The notes below the pieces were generated by a model. The model was given only the letters and a program-made list of their open reading frames with translations. It was not told the origin of the DNA and ran no database searches. This document shows, in pieces, positions 8,657 through 15,666 of a DNA stretch of 17,590 nucleotides; position 1 is the first letter of the stretch, and the number at the start of each line of letters is the position of its first letter. Origin of the DNA: Phycisphaerales bacterium UBA3190 (lineage in GTDB: Bacteria > Planctomycetota > Phycisphaerae > Phycisphaerales > UBA1924). The translations under genes were made by a program, and so were the position numbers. Where the stretch lies: contig DEXG01000015.1 in NCBI GenBank assembly GCA_002364005.1, forward strand, positions 119,557-137,146, read 5' to 3'.

Positions 8657-8702
8657 GGTATACCGCCTGAAGACTATACCATGCCCGCTGAGGTCGGTTG
8701 CA
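8657..8702 (-). promoter_or_regulatory. Candidate promoter and operator-like repeat of the sigma operon
   Basis: On the minus strand TATAGT (forward 8673-8678) lies 17 bases after GCAACC (forward 8696-8701, within TGCAACC), giving a plausible -35/-10 pair and a leader of about 35 bases. GGTATA (8657-8662) and TATACC (8675-8680) form an inverted repeat with a 12-base spacer covering the -10; 8657-8664 is itself the palindrome GGTATACC. This is the only credible promoter between the upstream terminator and the sigma ATG. Whether it is read by the housekeeping sigma or by the encoded ECF sigma is unknown. Confidence 0.35.
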
Positions 8703-8746
8703 TGGGAATCTTGGGCTTGTGGCGGTAAGAATCGCGTTTTTTGCAT

Positions 8747-8781
8747 AAAAACGCCCCGGCATCGTGTTTCGATGCCGGGGC
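8747..8781 (-). terminator. Rho-independent terminator of the B12-fold gene
   Basis: A perfect 12-bp stem, GCCCCGGCATCG (8753-8764) with CGATGCCGGGGC (8770-8781), closes a 5-base loop. On the minus strand it is followed by G and five T residues (forward 8747-8751). It lies about 30 bases beyond the stop of the B12-fold gene and separates that gene from the sigma operon. There is no T-run on the plus side, so it acts on minus-strand transcripts. Confidence 0.9.
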
Positions 8782-8812
8782 AGAGGCAGATGATGATTGG
8801 ACTTTGATTGGA

Positions 8813-9553
8813 TTAGGCGGCCTTGCGGGTGGTACGCTCGGCCTTCTTGGGAGCGATCTTGCGTGTGCGGCCCACGGTGCGCTGGTCCTCGGTGGCACGC
8901 ACGCCTGCTTCGTCGATCATGCGATCGACCAGTTCGAGCGGGTGGGTGGCCCACAGATCAGCACCGATTTCCTCAGCGAGCCCCTCGGCTCGGTTGAACA
9001 CCCCACCACCAACGACGATCTGGGTATCGGGGCATGCACCGATCTCGTGGAGCGAGTCGATCAGCACGCGAATGTCGGGCAGGTCGCAGGGCTCGGAGCA
9101 GAACATGAGCAGGGCGCTGGGCTTGGTTTGCTGAACCGTGGCGCGGATTTCGTCGATGGGCAGCCCGCCGCCGGCGAACTGGACATCAAAGCCCGCGGCT
9201 TCAAGCAGGTCGACGGCCATCTGCCCGCCGAGTTCTGAGCCCTCTGACGGTCCACAGCAAGCGAAGACGCGTCGCCCGACTGAGGGTGCATCAGAAGTGG
9301 CGATCAGTTCCCGCGAGCACTGGTCGACGAGCACGCGGAGCAGGCGTGATGCCATGTTGTGCGCCAGTGTGGTGATCTGGTCTTCCCTGTGCAGCTTCTC
9401 GATGAGCTCATACGCGGGCCAGAAGAGATCGGTCAGAAGGATCTCACGGGTGACGCCCGCGGTGAGTTGCTCATCGACGACGGTCCGTGCGGCATTGCGG
9501 TCGCCCGAGACAAGGGCTTCGAACAGTCGTTCTGTCAGGATCTCTGCGCTCAT
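8813..9553 (-). CDS. Cobalamin-binding-fold protein lacking the axial His ligand
   Basis: 246 residues; the ATG at 9553 has GGAG nine bases upstream. Residues 1-85 look like the helical cap domain and 93-212 like the Rossmann-type B12-binding domain, as in CarH/LitR regulators and corrinoid methyltransferase subunits: RRVFACCGPSEGSELGG (94-110), SALLMFCSEPCDLPDIRVL (146-164), VVGGGVFN (180-187) and EEIGADLWA (194-202). The signature DxHxxG reads EGSELG (104-109), so the cobalt-binding His is Ser106. The cap W-x9-EH motif of CarH is also not preserved. Cys residues are conspicuous (79, 99, 100, 152, 156, 174). The tail RTRKIAPKKAERTTRKAA is strongly basic and could touch nucleic acid. It may bind cobalamin base-off without His, bind another cofactor such as heme (as SCHIC domains do), or be a cofactor-free regulator. 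Followed by a strong terminator. Confidence 0.85.
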   Translation of the reverse strand: MSAEILTERLFEALVSGDRNAARTVVDEQLTAGVTREILLTDLFWPAYELIEKLHREDQITTLAHNMASRLLRVLVDQCSRELIATSDAPSVGRRVFACCGPSEGSELGGQMAVDLLEAAGFDVQFAGGGLPIDEIRATVQQTKPSALLMFCSEPCDLPDIRVLIDSLHEIGACPDTQIVVGGGVFNRAEGLAEEIGADLWATHPLELVDRMIDEAGVRATEDQRTVGRTRKIAPKKAERTTRKAA

Positions 9554-9843
9554 AGTTTGAAACTCCGATTGTGATTCCCCGCACGAGGTTGCGGGCGATT
9601 GTGTGTGTGTTGCCGCTCACTTACTGCGGCCGCTGGGCTGGGGTATCGAACACATGACAGCCCGAGCGATAGGGCACCGCTCAGAAATGCGCGACAAGAG
9701 ACTTGACCTAAATTGGGGGGTGCTGCGTGTGTTATTCTCGGACGCTGGGTGGGCGCTGCGCGGAGATGGTCCGAGAAACCACGAGTTATATTACAGGTGT
9801 TCGCACGCTGTTTGCAGGGCGAAAGCCCCCAGAGCACGCTTAA
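9554..9843. other. 290-base intergenic region with long inverted repeat
   Basis: No convincing gene lies here. The main structure is a perfect 9-bp inverted repeat, TTCTCGGAC (9735-9743) and GTCCGAGAA (9769-9777), with a 25-base GC-rich spacer. A small hairpin GGGC-GAAA-GCCC (9817-9828) lies just beyond the menG stop without a T-run, so it is a weak terminator candidate. I looked for a cobalamin riboswitch ahead of the B12-fold gene and did not find the conserved GCCACTG box. The minus-strand leader of the B12-fold gene must lie in this stretch. Confidence 0.5.
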
Positions 9844-10638
9844 TCAGGGTCGGATACCCCGAAACAGGTTGCATATCCCCAGAGTAAGTGGCTTGGACCA
9901 CACCTCCTGGAAACCCGCCTCTGTATAGGACTGGTGCATCTCGTCGCGGGTCTTAAAGGAGGTTACCGAGCGGGGCAGGTACTTGTAAGCCCCCGAGGTA
10001 TCCCGAGCGATCCAGGTCGCGGTCCGGGGCATGATGGAGCCGCAGTAGAAGTTGTTGAACCATCGCATGGGCGGGAAGCTGGGCTGCCCGAACTCGAGGA
10101 TCATCAGGCGACCGCCGGGTCGGAGCACGCGATGGAACTCACGCATGGCCTTGTCGGGGTCCTGAACATTGCGGATCCCGAACGCGATCGCGACGACATC
10201 AAAGGACTCGTCCTCGAATGGAAGCTGCTGCGCGTCGGCCTGCTGGTATTCGATGCGTGCTTTGAGCTGCTCGTGCAGCTTCTCCCGCTTATGGCGGGCG
10301 ATTTCGAGCATGTTGGGTGTGTAATCGCTGCCGACGATATGGTCGGCCTTGGAGAAGCGAGCGAAGGCCTGGGTGAGATCCCCCGTGCCGCAGGCGCAAT
10401 CGAGGACGGCTTCGCCGGGCTGCACGCGTGCTTCAAGCACGGCTCGTTTGCGCCATGCCTCATCGCGCCAGAGTGAGTGCAGACGATTATTGATGTCGTA
10501 GGAGCGGGCGATGGCGTTGAACATCGCGCGCACCTTTTCGTGCTTATCGCTATTCTCGTGCAGGGAATCGAGTTCCCGGTCGACCCAGGCGGGTTCTTGC
10601 TGATCGGGCGTCTGTGTTTGCAGGGTGGGCTCAGGCAT
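9844..10638 (-). CDS. ubiE: Demethylmenaquinone methyltransferase MenG/UbiE
   Basis: 264 residues from the ATG at 10638; the frame extends upstream to 10884 but that part is not protein-like. It is an SAM-dependent methyltransferase for the last step of menaquinone synthesis (C-methylation of demethylmenaquinol). Seen: the family N-terminal signature SYDINNRLHSLWRDEAWR (47-63 region), SAM motif I VLDCACGTGD (78-87), acidic loop GSDYTPNM (103-110), FGIRNV (153-158), RPGGRL (173-178) and the UbiE C-terminal block (SGAYKYLPRSV, then F.GIRP at the end). Planctomycetes generally use menaquinone, so MenG activity is the more likely. There is no Shine-Dalgarno; CATTAT sits six bases before the ATG and could be a -10 for a leaderless message. 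Divergent from the M48 gene (92 bases between starts). Confidence 0.93.
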   Translation of the reverse strand: MPEPTLQTQTPDQQEPAWVDRELDSLHENSDKHEKVRAMFNAIARSYDINNRLHSLWRDEAWRKRAVLEARVQPGEAVLDCACGTGDLTQAFARFSKADHIVGSDYTPNMLEIARHKREKLHEQLKARIEYQQADAQQLPFEDESFDVVAIAFGIRNVQDPDKAMREFHRVLRPGGRLMILEFGQPSFPPMRWFNNFYCGSIMPRTATWIARDTSGAYKYLPRSVTSFKTRDEMHQSYTEAGFQEVWSKPLTLGICNLFRGIRP

Positions 10639-10730
10639 GGAACAATAATGGTAGGGCCGCGTGGTTGCGGGGCAGGACGAAGTGCTCGTGGTTTCGATGC
10701 CGCGGGCGACCGGATGCGAAAGGACGCGTG

Positions 10731-11699
10731 ATGTTGAAGATGCCGAGGCGATTGATTCAGACTTTGGGGTTCGTGCTGCTTGGCGTGGCGATGCTCTCGC
10801 CCATCGGCTGCACGACCAACCCGGCCACGGGCGAGCGGATCCTGACCCTGTACTCGTGGGAAGACGAGAAGGAGATGGGGGCATCGGCGGCCGCGGGCTT
10901 GGCGGACCAGTTCGGCGGCGAGGTCGAAGAGGCCATCCCCAGCGACTATGTCCGCACCGTGGGCATGAAGCTGACCACGGGCGTCGAGCAAGGCGTGCCC
11001 GATCTCGATTGGGAGTTCACACTGCTCAACACCGATGTGATCAACGCGTTCGCGCTGCCCGGCGGGAAGATCTTCTTCACGCGCGGGCTGGCGGAACGAC
11101 TCACCGACGAGGCCGAGATGGCCGGCGTGCTTGGCCATGAGATCGGGCATGTCACCGCCCGTCACGGGAACCAGCGGATCAGCACCCAGATCGGGTTCAA
11201 CGCCCTGCTCGTGGGCGCGGCGGTCGCCGTCGGCGTGGCCGACGAAGACTCGAGCGTGCGCAGCGTCGGGCAGGTCGCGGTCCCCGGGCTGGCGATCGGC
11301 GGCAATCTCGTGCTGCTCAAGTACGGGCGAGATGACGAGAGCGAAGCCGACATGCTGGGCATGCGCTACATGGCCCGCGCCGGTTACGACCCGAGCGGGC
11401 AGCTGCGCGTGATGCAGGTGCTGCAGGAAGCATCCAGCGGCGGCGGCGGCACCCCCGAATGGCTCTCAACGCACCCATTCCCCGAGACACGCATCGAACG
11501 CATCCAGCAGATCCTGCGCGAGGAGTACCCCGACGCGGGCGATACTTCCAAGTATGTTGTGCGTGCCCAGGAGTACCGGGATCGGATGCTCACGCCGCTG
11601 AGTCAGATGCCGCCGGCGCCCAAGACCGAGGCAACTTCGCTGCTTGATCTCCCGGCGCTGTGGTGCGGGGAGTGTCGGGCGATGGCGAATGCAGACTAA
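10731..11699 (+). CDS. M48-family zinc metalloprotease, lipoprotein
   Basis: 322 residues from the ATG at 10731, preceded by AAAGGA; the frame is open from 10614 but the extra residues are not signal-like. MLKMPRRLIQTLGFVLLGVA leads to SPIGC, with the lipidated Cys at 27 followed by TTNPATGE, a common M48 lipoprotein start. Zinc site: HEIGH (H136, E137 catalytic, H140), with the third ligand E203 in the ESEAD motif. After that comes YMARAGYDPSGQLRVMQVL and WLSTHPFPETRIERI, as in the BepA/LoiP type of periplasmic M48 protease that degrades misfolded envelope proteins. There is no TPR domain as in full-length BepA, so it is closer to LoiP or small M48 forms. A hydrophobic stretch near 157-170 may be buried. 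The REP-like element begins directly after the stop. Confidence 0.94.
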   Translation: MLKMPRRLIQTLGFVLLGVAMLSPIGCTTNPATGERILTLYSWEDEKEMGASAAAGLADQFGGEVEEAIPSDYVRTVGMKLTTGVEQGVPDLDWEFTLLNTDVINAFALPGGKIFFTRGLAERLTDEAEMAGVLGHEIGHVTARHGNQRISTQIGFNALLVGAAVAVGVADEDSSVRSVGQVAVPGLAIGGNLVLLKYGRDDESEADMLGMRYMARAGYDPSGQLRVMQVLQEASSGGGGTPEWLSTHPFPETRIERIQQILREEYPDAGDTSKYVVRAQEYRDRMLTPLSQMPPAPKTEATSLLDLPALWCGECRAMANAD

Positions 11700-11767
11700 A
11701 TAACAACTGTGTCCCACCTGTGCCAGATGCAAGAAACACAGGCGAGACGCCTGTGCCACCTGTTGTT
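11700..11767. repeat. REP-like palindromic element filling the gap between convergent genes
   Basis: The 68 bases between the M48 and M19 stop codons are almost entirely one structured element. A perfect 8-bp hairpin, CACAGGCG (11737-11744) and CGCCTGTG (11748-11755), has loop AGA; an outer arm AACAAC (11702-11707) pairs with GTTGTT (11762-11767). CCACCTGTGCC- and GCCACCTGTT-like units recur inside. Chance translations read TGETPVPP and GGTGVSPV, strings I recall from dispersed REP copies in planctomycete and verrucomicrobial genomes. It may also terminate transcription from both sides. Only one copy is seen in this window. Confidence 0.6.
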
Positions 11768-12808
11768 CTATTCCCCGCGCCAGAAGCGCTCCCAGTTGGC
11801 GTGGGCGAAGGCGTGGATGTCCTGATCGCCCCATCCGGCCTGGGCGAGGGCGTCGGTGATGATGGTGAGGTCGCTTGGGGTGTTGATGCCCTCGGGGAGC
11901 CCGTCGGCACCGAAGCCGCCGTCCATGTCGCTGCCGAGCCCGATGTGATCGCGTGAGCCGGTGAGTTGGCAGATGTGCTCGATGTGGCGCACGCAGTCGC
12001 TGATCTTGGCCCGCTCGCCCTTCTTCATGCCCGGTGTGACGAAATCGCCCAGCAGGTTCAGCCCGATCACCCCCCCACGACGCGCGATCTCCTTGATGGT
12101 CTCGTCGCTGAGGTGGCGCTGGTTCTCCTTGGAATCCGGATCGCCCATCAGTGCCCGGCAGTTGCTGTGCGAGGCCATCACCACCGCGTCGGTCGCTTCC
12201 AGCAGCTCGTCGACGGCCCGCTGGGACAGGTGCGAGAGGTCGTGCACCACGCCCAGCTCGTCCATGCGCTTCACAAGCTCGCGTCCCAAATCCGTCAGCC
12301 CGTTGCCGGGCTTGTGGTGATCGGTGCCGTTGCCCCCGGCGTAGCGTGACTGGTGCCACCAAGCCATGCCGATGGCGACGACGCCCATGTCAACCCACTG
12401 GTCCAGCTCGTCGGGGCTGGTGATCGGATCAGCGCACTCGACGAGCACGCCCAGACGCAGGGGCGCATCGCTGGGTTCTTCGGGCTGACCACGCAGGGGC
12501 ATGCGGGAGATGAGCCCCGCGTCACGCCAGGTGCGGTAGAGCAGCAGCTGACGCATGCCCGCGCGGTACGCGGCATCGGCATCCTCGAACGGGTAGGTGA
12601 ACGCACCGGTCTCGGACTCGGCGTTGCTCGGATCGACCGCCTCGGTAAAGACCGTGCCCAGGCAACGGGTGACATGCCCTTCGGCCAGCGTGGGCAGTGT
12701 GACGGCCGCGGGCTGATAGCGCCCCCGGCAGTCCTTGAGCTCGGCGTGCATATCACGCCCGTTCTCGGCCAGGTACGCAAGGTCAAGGTGTGCATCGAAC
12801 CAGTGCAT
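11768..12808 (-). CDS. Membrane dipeptidase (peptidase M19, renal dipeptidase family)
   Basis: 346 residues from the ATG at 12808, with GGAG seven bases upstream; a TTG four codons earlier is the alternative. It is a zinc dipeptidase that hydrolyses dipeptides, sometimes with D-residues. All metal ligands of renal dipeptidase are present at matching spacing: H7 and D9 (DAHLDLA), bridging E124 (VLVECADPI), H193 (DLSHLS), H214 (ASHSN) and D294 (GSDMDG). GVIGLNLLGDFV is the usual strand before the last metal site. There is no signal peptide, so the protein is probably cytoplasmic, unlike the mammalian enzyme. It may take up peptides released by the exported proteases nearby (inference). A strong terminator stands 15 bases ahead of its ribosome site, so its own promoter must lie in or before that hairpin. 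Confidence 0.95.
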   Translation of the reverse strand: MHWFDAHLDLAYLAENGRDMHAELKDCRGRYQPAAVTLPTLAEGHVTRCLGTVFTEAVDPSNAESETGAFTYPFEDADAAYRAGMRQLLLYRTWRDAGLISRMPLRGQPEEPSDAPLRLGVLVECADPITSPDELDQWVDMGVVAIGMAWWHQSRYAGGNGTDHHKPGNGLTDLGRELVKRMDELGVVHDLSHLSQRAVDELLEATDAVVMASHSNCRALMGDPDSKENQRHLSDETIKEIARRGGVIGLNLLGDFVTPGMKKGERAKISDCVRHIEHICQLTGSRDHIGLGSDMDGGFGADGLPEGINTPSDLTIITDALAQAGWGDQDIHAFAHANWERFWRGE

Positions 12809-12822
12809 GGTGCGCTCCAATC

Positions 12823-12849
12823 AAAAAAATCCCCGGGAAACCCGGGGAT
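12823..12849 (-). terminator. Rho-independent terminator of the DUF4332 gene
   Basis: A 9-bp perfect stem, ATCCCCGGG (12829-12837) with CCCGGGGAT (12841-12849), has a 3-base loop and, on the minus strand, a run of seven T residues (forward A-run 12823-12829). It lies 24 bases beyond the DUF4332 stop and immediately ahead of the M19 dipeptidase ribosome-binding site. Confidence 0.92.
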
Positions 12850-12873
12850 GGTAGGTACGAACGATTGCTCGAT

Positions 12874-13284
12874 TCAGTATTCGAGTGCGCGAGGCAGGGT
12901 CTTGGCGTGCTCGACCCACTTGCCGACCTCATCGGCGGTGGGCACGCGTCGGGTCAGACTCTTGGCATCGTTGACCTCGACCATTTTGGCGGCGAGGTTC
13001 TCGGCGTTGCGCTGGGCCAGCTCGGGGACCGTGTCGACGCCCGCGGCTTCGAGCAGTTCGGAGAACTCCGAGCCCACGCCATTGATGCGGTAGAGATCGA
13101 CCATGTTGGCCCACTTGAGAATATGGGCGTCACCGATGTCGGCCTTCTCTGCCAGCGCCTTGCGCTGCGCGGGGGTCTTGCATGCCTCGAGGAGTGCGTC
13201 GGTGTCGTTGATTCCGGCGGCACGGAGCTTCTCGCCGTAGGTTGGACCGATGCCCTCGACATCTTCGATTTTGTAGTTTGCCAT
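12874..13284 (-). CDS. DUF4332 helix-hairpin-helix protein
   Basis: 136 residues from the ATG at 13284, with AAGAGGAA upstream; the longer open frame to 13473 is rejected. Two helix-hairpin-helix units are visible: VEGIGPTYGEKLRAAGI (9-25) and INGVGSEFSELLEAAGVD (68-85), each followed by a helix that ends in an Ala/Leu/Glu-rich stretch (TPAQRKALAEKADIGDAHIL, then LAQRNAENLAAKM). This is the DUF4332 arrangement, related to the small HhH domains of DNA-repair nucleases and ribosomal protein S13. It probably binds nucleic acid or acts as a small interaction module; no nuclease residues are present. A single-gene transcript ends at the terminator directly downstream. Confidence 0.88.
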   Translation of the reverse strand: MANYKIEDVEGIGPTYGEKLRAAGINDTDALLEACKTPAQRKALAEKADIGDAHILKWANMVDLYRINGVGSEFSELLEAAGVDTVPELAQRNAENLAAKMVEVNDAKSLTRRVPTADEVGKWVEHAKTLPRALEY

Positions 13285-13460
13285 TGTGTGTTTCCTCTTC
13301 TTAGAGATCGATTGATGTCCCCATACAACAATATCGAGCAGCAGTCGGTATGGAGCGAGAACATCGAAATTCCTTATATATACTGCACCACCAGTCTCCG
13401 TCTCGGCTCGACCTGCTTGGCCGATGAAACTCCAACCATCGAGTTCCAAAGAAGAACGAC

Positions 13461-14312
13461 ATGCAAAGCACACACACGCGAATACGCCCCAAGGGCAATC
13501 ACAGCAAGCACTTACGGCGAGGCAACATGCTTGTCGGCTGCCTCTCCGTGCTGGCGGTCGTCATTGTGGTCGTCATCATCGCAACGATTTTCGTGATCCG
13601 TTCCTACCGGGGCTGGATCGCCGGCGGCATCGAGAAAGCCGCCGACGCGGCCCTGGTTCAGATGCAGCTCGATGATGGCGAACAGACGGAAGTCATGGCC
13701 CATATGACCATGCTGCTCGACAAGTACAAGTCCAAGGAGATCGACAACGAGGCGTTCTTCGGCGTCTTCGGGAAGCTCGTCGAATCGCCCCTGGTCGCAT
13801 CGGCATTGGTCGGTGGGATCGACAAGCTCTACATTGCCGATTCGGAGCTGAACGACGAAGAGAAGACCGATGCTCGGGTACAACTGCGTCGCTTCGCCAA
13901 CGGGCTGTTCGAAGAACAGATCGACCCGAGCGAAGTCGAAGTCGTGCTCGCATCGGTGAGCACCACGACGCCCGACGACAATGACATCGTGCTGCAGTAT
14001 CAGACAGGGCCCGCGGGCAGCACGCAGTTCGCGTTGCGATCTGCAGACGAGGTGAGTGGCGACGACCTGCGCGAGCTGATCGCTCAGGCCCGGGCCAAGG
14101 CGGATGATGCGGGGATTGAATCGGATCCGCCGGAGATCGACATCAGCGACACGCTGGGTATCGCGATCGCCGAGGCATTGGGCGAAGACCCGACGCTGTG
14201 GGTCCCCAATGCCAATGAGCTGCTCGAATCGCAGAGCGATCCGGTTGAACAGACACCGGTCGATGAAGACCCCGAGACCCCAGGGGACTTGGACGACAAC
14301 GACGGCCCCTGA
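13461..14312 (+). CDS. Membrane-anchored protein of unknown function with acidic tail
   Basis: 283 residues from the ATG at 13461 (AAAGAAG upstream); an ATG at 13527 with GAGG upstream would give 261. The longer start keeps a basic leader (RIRPKGNHSKHLRRGN) directly before the membrane span at about 24-46 (LVGCLSVLAVVIVVVIIATI), consistent with the cytoplasm-in orientation. The remainder is soluble and helical, with AHMTMLLDKYKSKEIDNEAF, an acidic middle, and a C-terminus low in complexity (DPVEQTPVDEDPETPGDLDD). I recognise no family and no catalytic motif. Divergent from the DUF4332 gene (176 bases between starts) and convergent with the following small gene (5 bases between stops). Confidence 0.82.
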   Translation: MQSTHTRIRPKGNHSKHLRRGNMLVGCLSVLAVVIVVVIIATIFVIRSYRGWIAGGIEKAADAALVQMQLDDGEQTEVMAHMTMLLDKYKSKEIDNEAFFGVFGKLVESPLVASALVGGIDKLYIADSELNDEEKTDARVQLRRFANGLFEEQIDPSEVEVVLASVSTTTPDDNDIVLQYQTGPAGSTQFALRSADEVSGDDLRELIAQARAKADDAGIESDPPEIDISDTLGIAIAEALGEDPTLWVPNANELLESQSDPVEQTPVDEDPETPGDLDDNDGP

Positions 14313-14317
14313 TCAGT

Positions 14318-14665
14318 TCAGAGCATCGCGACGAACAGGTCGACGGCACGATCGAGCATGAGCGCGAGCAGCACCGAGCATGTGATCGTCAGCACGGGAT
14401 GATCGAGCAGCAGCGACGAGCGATACGACACGCTCTCGCTGCTTTTTCGTTGCGCCATGCTCGCCGCGGGCGTGGGCGTGGCGTTGAGGAAGCACTTGAG
14501 ATCCATCATCAGCAGTTCTCGATCGCTGTATGGACGCAGTCTGGGTTCAGCGAGTCCTTGCGATGAGGCGGCAAATAAGGCTTGCCGCTCATCACTGGCG
14601 CTGATCTGCACGGTGCGGGATTGGAGGGACCCAACATCTCGGCCGACGACTTCATAGAAAGGCAT
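14318..14665 (-). CDS. Small C-tail-anchored membrane protein, unknown
   Basis: 115 residues from the ATG at 14665, chosen over 14695 because GGGAG lies six bases upstream. The N-terminal 70 residues (MPFYEVVGRDVGSLQSRTVQ, then SDERQALFAASSQGL) resemble small soluble modules that begin with a beta-strand and carry a helix of the type seen in phage-like or secretion-accessory domains, but no family is assigned. A Ser/Ala/Pro linker (NATPTPAASMAQRKSSES) leads to one membrane span at about 90-113 (VLTITCSVLLALMLDRAVDL), close to the C-terminus. Confidence 0.75.
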   Translation of the reverse strand: MPFYEVVGRDVGSLQSRTVQISASDERQALFAASSQGLAEPRLRPYSDRELLMMDLKCFLNATPTPAASMAQRKSSESVSYRSSLLLDHPVLTITCSVLLALMLDRAVDLFVAML

Positions 14666-14809
14666 GTGAGACTCCCGAAAGGGTTGCCTCAACATACCTT
14701 GTTCAGCGTCTGAACGAGCGAAATGCGCAATCCGCCAGCGGGAAACGGGGTCGTTTAGACCCCCAAATGGGGTGGTGCTTAAGGCCTATACCCCATAGTC
14801 CGGGGGGAG

Positions 14810-15427
14810 TTATCCACGACGACGGCGCGAACCGAGCAATCCCATCGCTGCGAAACCAGTCAGGGCACCGGGCGTCGGTGTGACGGCGGTGACAACGACA
14901 TTGTCCAGGGCCGCACCGAAGACACCATCACTGATTCCCTCGAACCAGAGTTGTGTGCTACTGCCTGTCGCGGTGAAGGTCCAGCTCATGCGCTCCCAAG
15001 CTGGATCGAGTTGCGTCGATCCAGCGGCGACATAATCGAACTCGAAGTCGGAGAACGCGCCCGCGGCGTTGACACGCATGATCTTGGGCGTTGGGCCGCC
15101 GACCATGTTGGCGGACATATCGAACTCGACCGAATAGACCCAGCCGGCATTGGTCGCGAAGGACTGGGCGATGCCACCATGGGGAGTCAGATTATTGATG
15201 TCAATCGAGTGGAGACCGTCTGATGCAGTGATGTAGGTCCCGAAGTAATCGACGCCCCCACCAACGGTGGTCCAACCATCGATCGACGAGTCCCCGCCAC
15301 CGAGCACGCTCCATGAGCCGCCCGGGTTGAGGGATGAGTCTTCGAATGAGCCGTTGATGATGAGGTTGGCCTGTGCCGAGCATGCGAGCCCGACGGCGCA
15401 CGCGATACCAAAGCGTACTGAGTTCAT
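14810..15427 (-). CDS. Secreted choice-of-anchor C/DUF642-type protein with PEP-CTERM tail
   Basis: 205 residues from the ATG at 15427, preceded by AGGAGAGG; the longer frame to 15550 is not signal-like. Signal peptide MNSVRFGIACAVGLACSAQA. The mature domain starts NLIINGSFEDSS and has IDGWTTVGGGVDYFG, SDGLHSIDINN, HGGIAQSFATNAGW, YSVEFDMSAN, MSWTFTATGSST and GAALDNVVV, the ordered signature of the choice-of-anchor C (DUF642-like) family, a galactose-binding-type beta-sandwich thought to bind carbohydrate or cell-wall material. The tail is a PEP-CTERM variant, TPTPGALTGFAAMGLLGSRR, ending RRRRG, for exosortase-dependent anchoring. The 114-base gap downstream holds only short GC-rich inverted repeats, without a convincing terminator. 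Confidence 0.9.
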   Translation of the reverse strand: MNSVRFGIACAVGLACSAQANLIINGSFEDSSLNPGGSWSVLGGGDSSIDGWTTVGGGVDYFGTYITASDGLHSIDINNLTPHGGIAQSFATNAGWVYSVEFDMSANMVGGPTPKIMRVNAAGAFSDFEFDYVAAGSTQLDPAWERMSWTFTATGSSTQLWFEGISDGVFGAALDNVVVTAVTPTPGALTGFAAMGLLGSRRRRG

Positions 15428-15666
15428 ATATGCCTCTCCTGCTGGAAACAAGTCCTGTGCGATTTCACCGCAGGCATCGCGCCTGGGCTTGGGAGGGGAA
15501 TGTAGCCCAAAACCAGCCAAATGCCAGCAGAATGGCAGTAGTATCGGCAAGCATGTGGTTGCTTGGGACCGATAACGCGATCCGGTTCTGAACTCTTGGC
15601 GCCTACTCGGGCGTCTATGGGAGGGGACCGCGTAGACCCTGCCGCAGCGGTGTAGGGCGCGCGGGT
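15428..15666. other. 239-base intergenic region without a recognisable gene
   Basis: This stretch is the upstream region of the PEP-CTERM gene and the downstream region of the minus-strand operon to its right. It contains CGTAGACCC (15633-15641) like the copy upstream of typA, but no clear terminator hairpin with a T-run. I see no protein-like frame and no RNA gene. Confidence 0.4.

Noticed and set aside
9554..9843. Cobalamin riboswitch ahead of the B12-fold gene
   Set aside because: The conserved B12 box was not found on the minus strand.
9603..9887. 94-codon plus-strand frame in the gap before menG
   Set aside because: It has no ribosome site, overlaps the menG 3' end, and its composition does not look like a protein.
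12353..13093. 246-codon plus-strand frame across the dipeptidase and DUF4332 genes
   Set aside because: It runs antisense through two recognised genes and a strong terminator; the product is not protein-like.
13285..13473. N-terminal extension of the DUF4332 gene
   Set aside because: The extension lacks family similarity, while the ATG at 13284 has a strong ribosome site and gives the usual DUF4332 length.
14759..14773. CCCC-AAAT-GGGG hairpin downstream of the choice-of-anchor C gene
   Set aside because: The stem is only four base pairs and has no T-run, so it is too weak to call a terminator.
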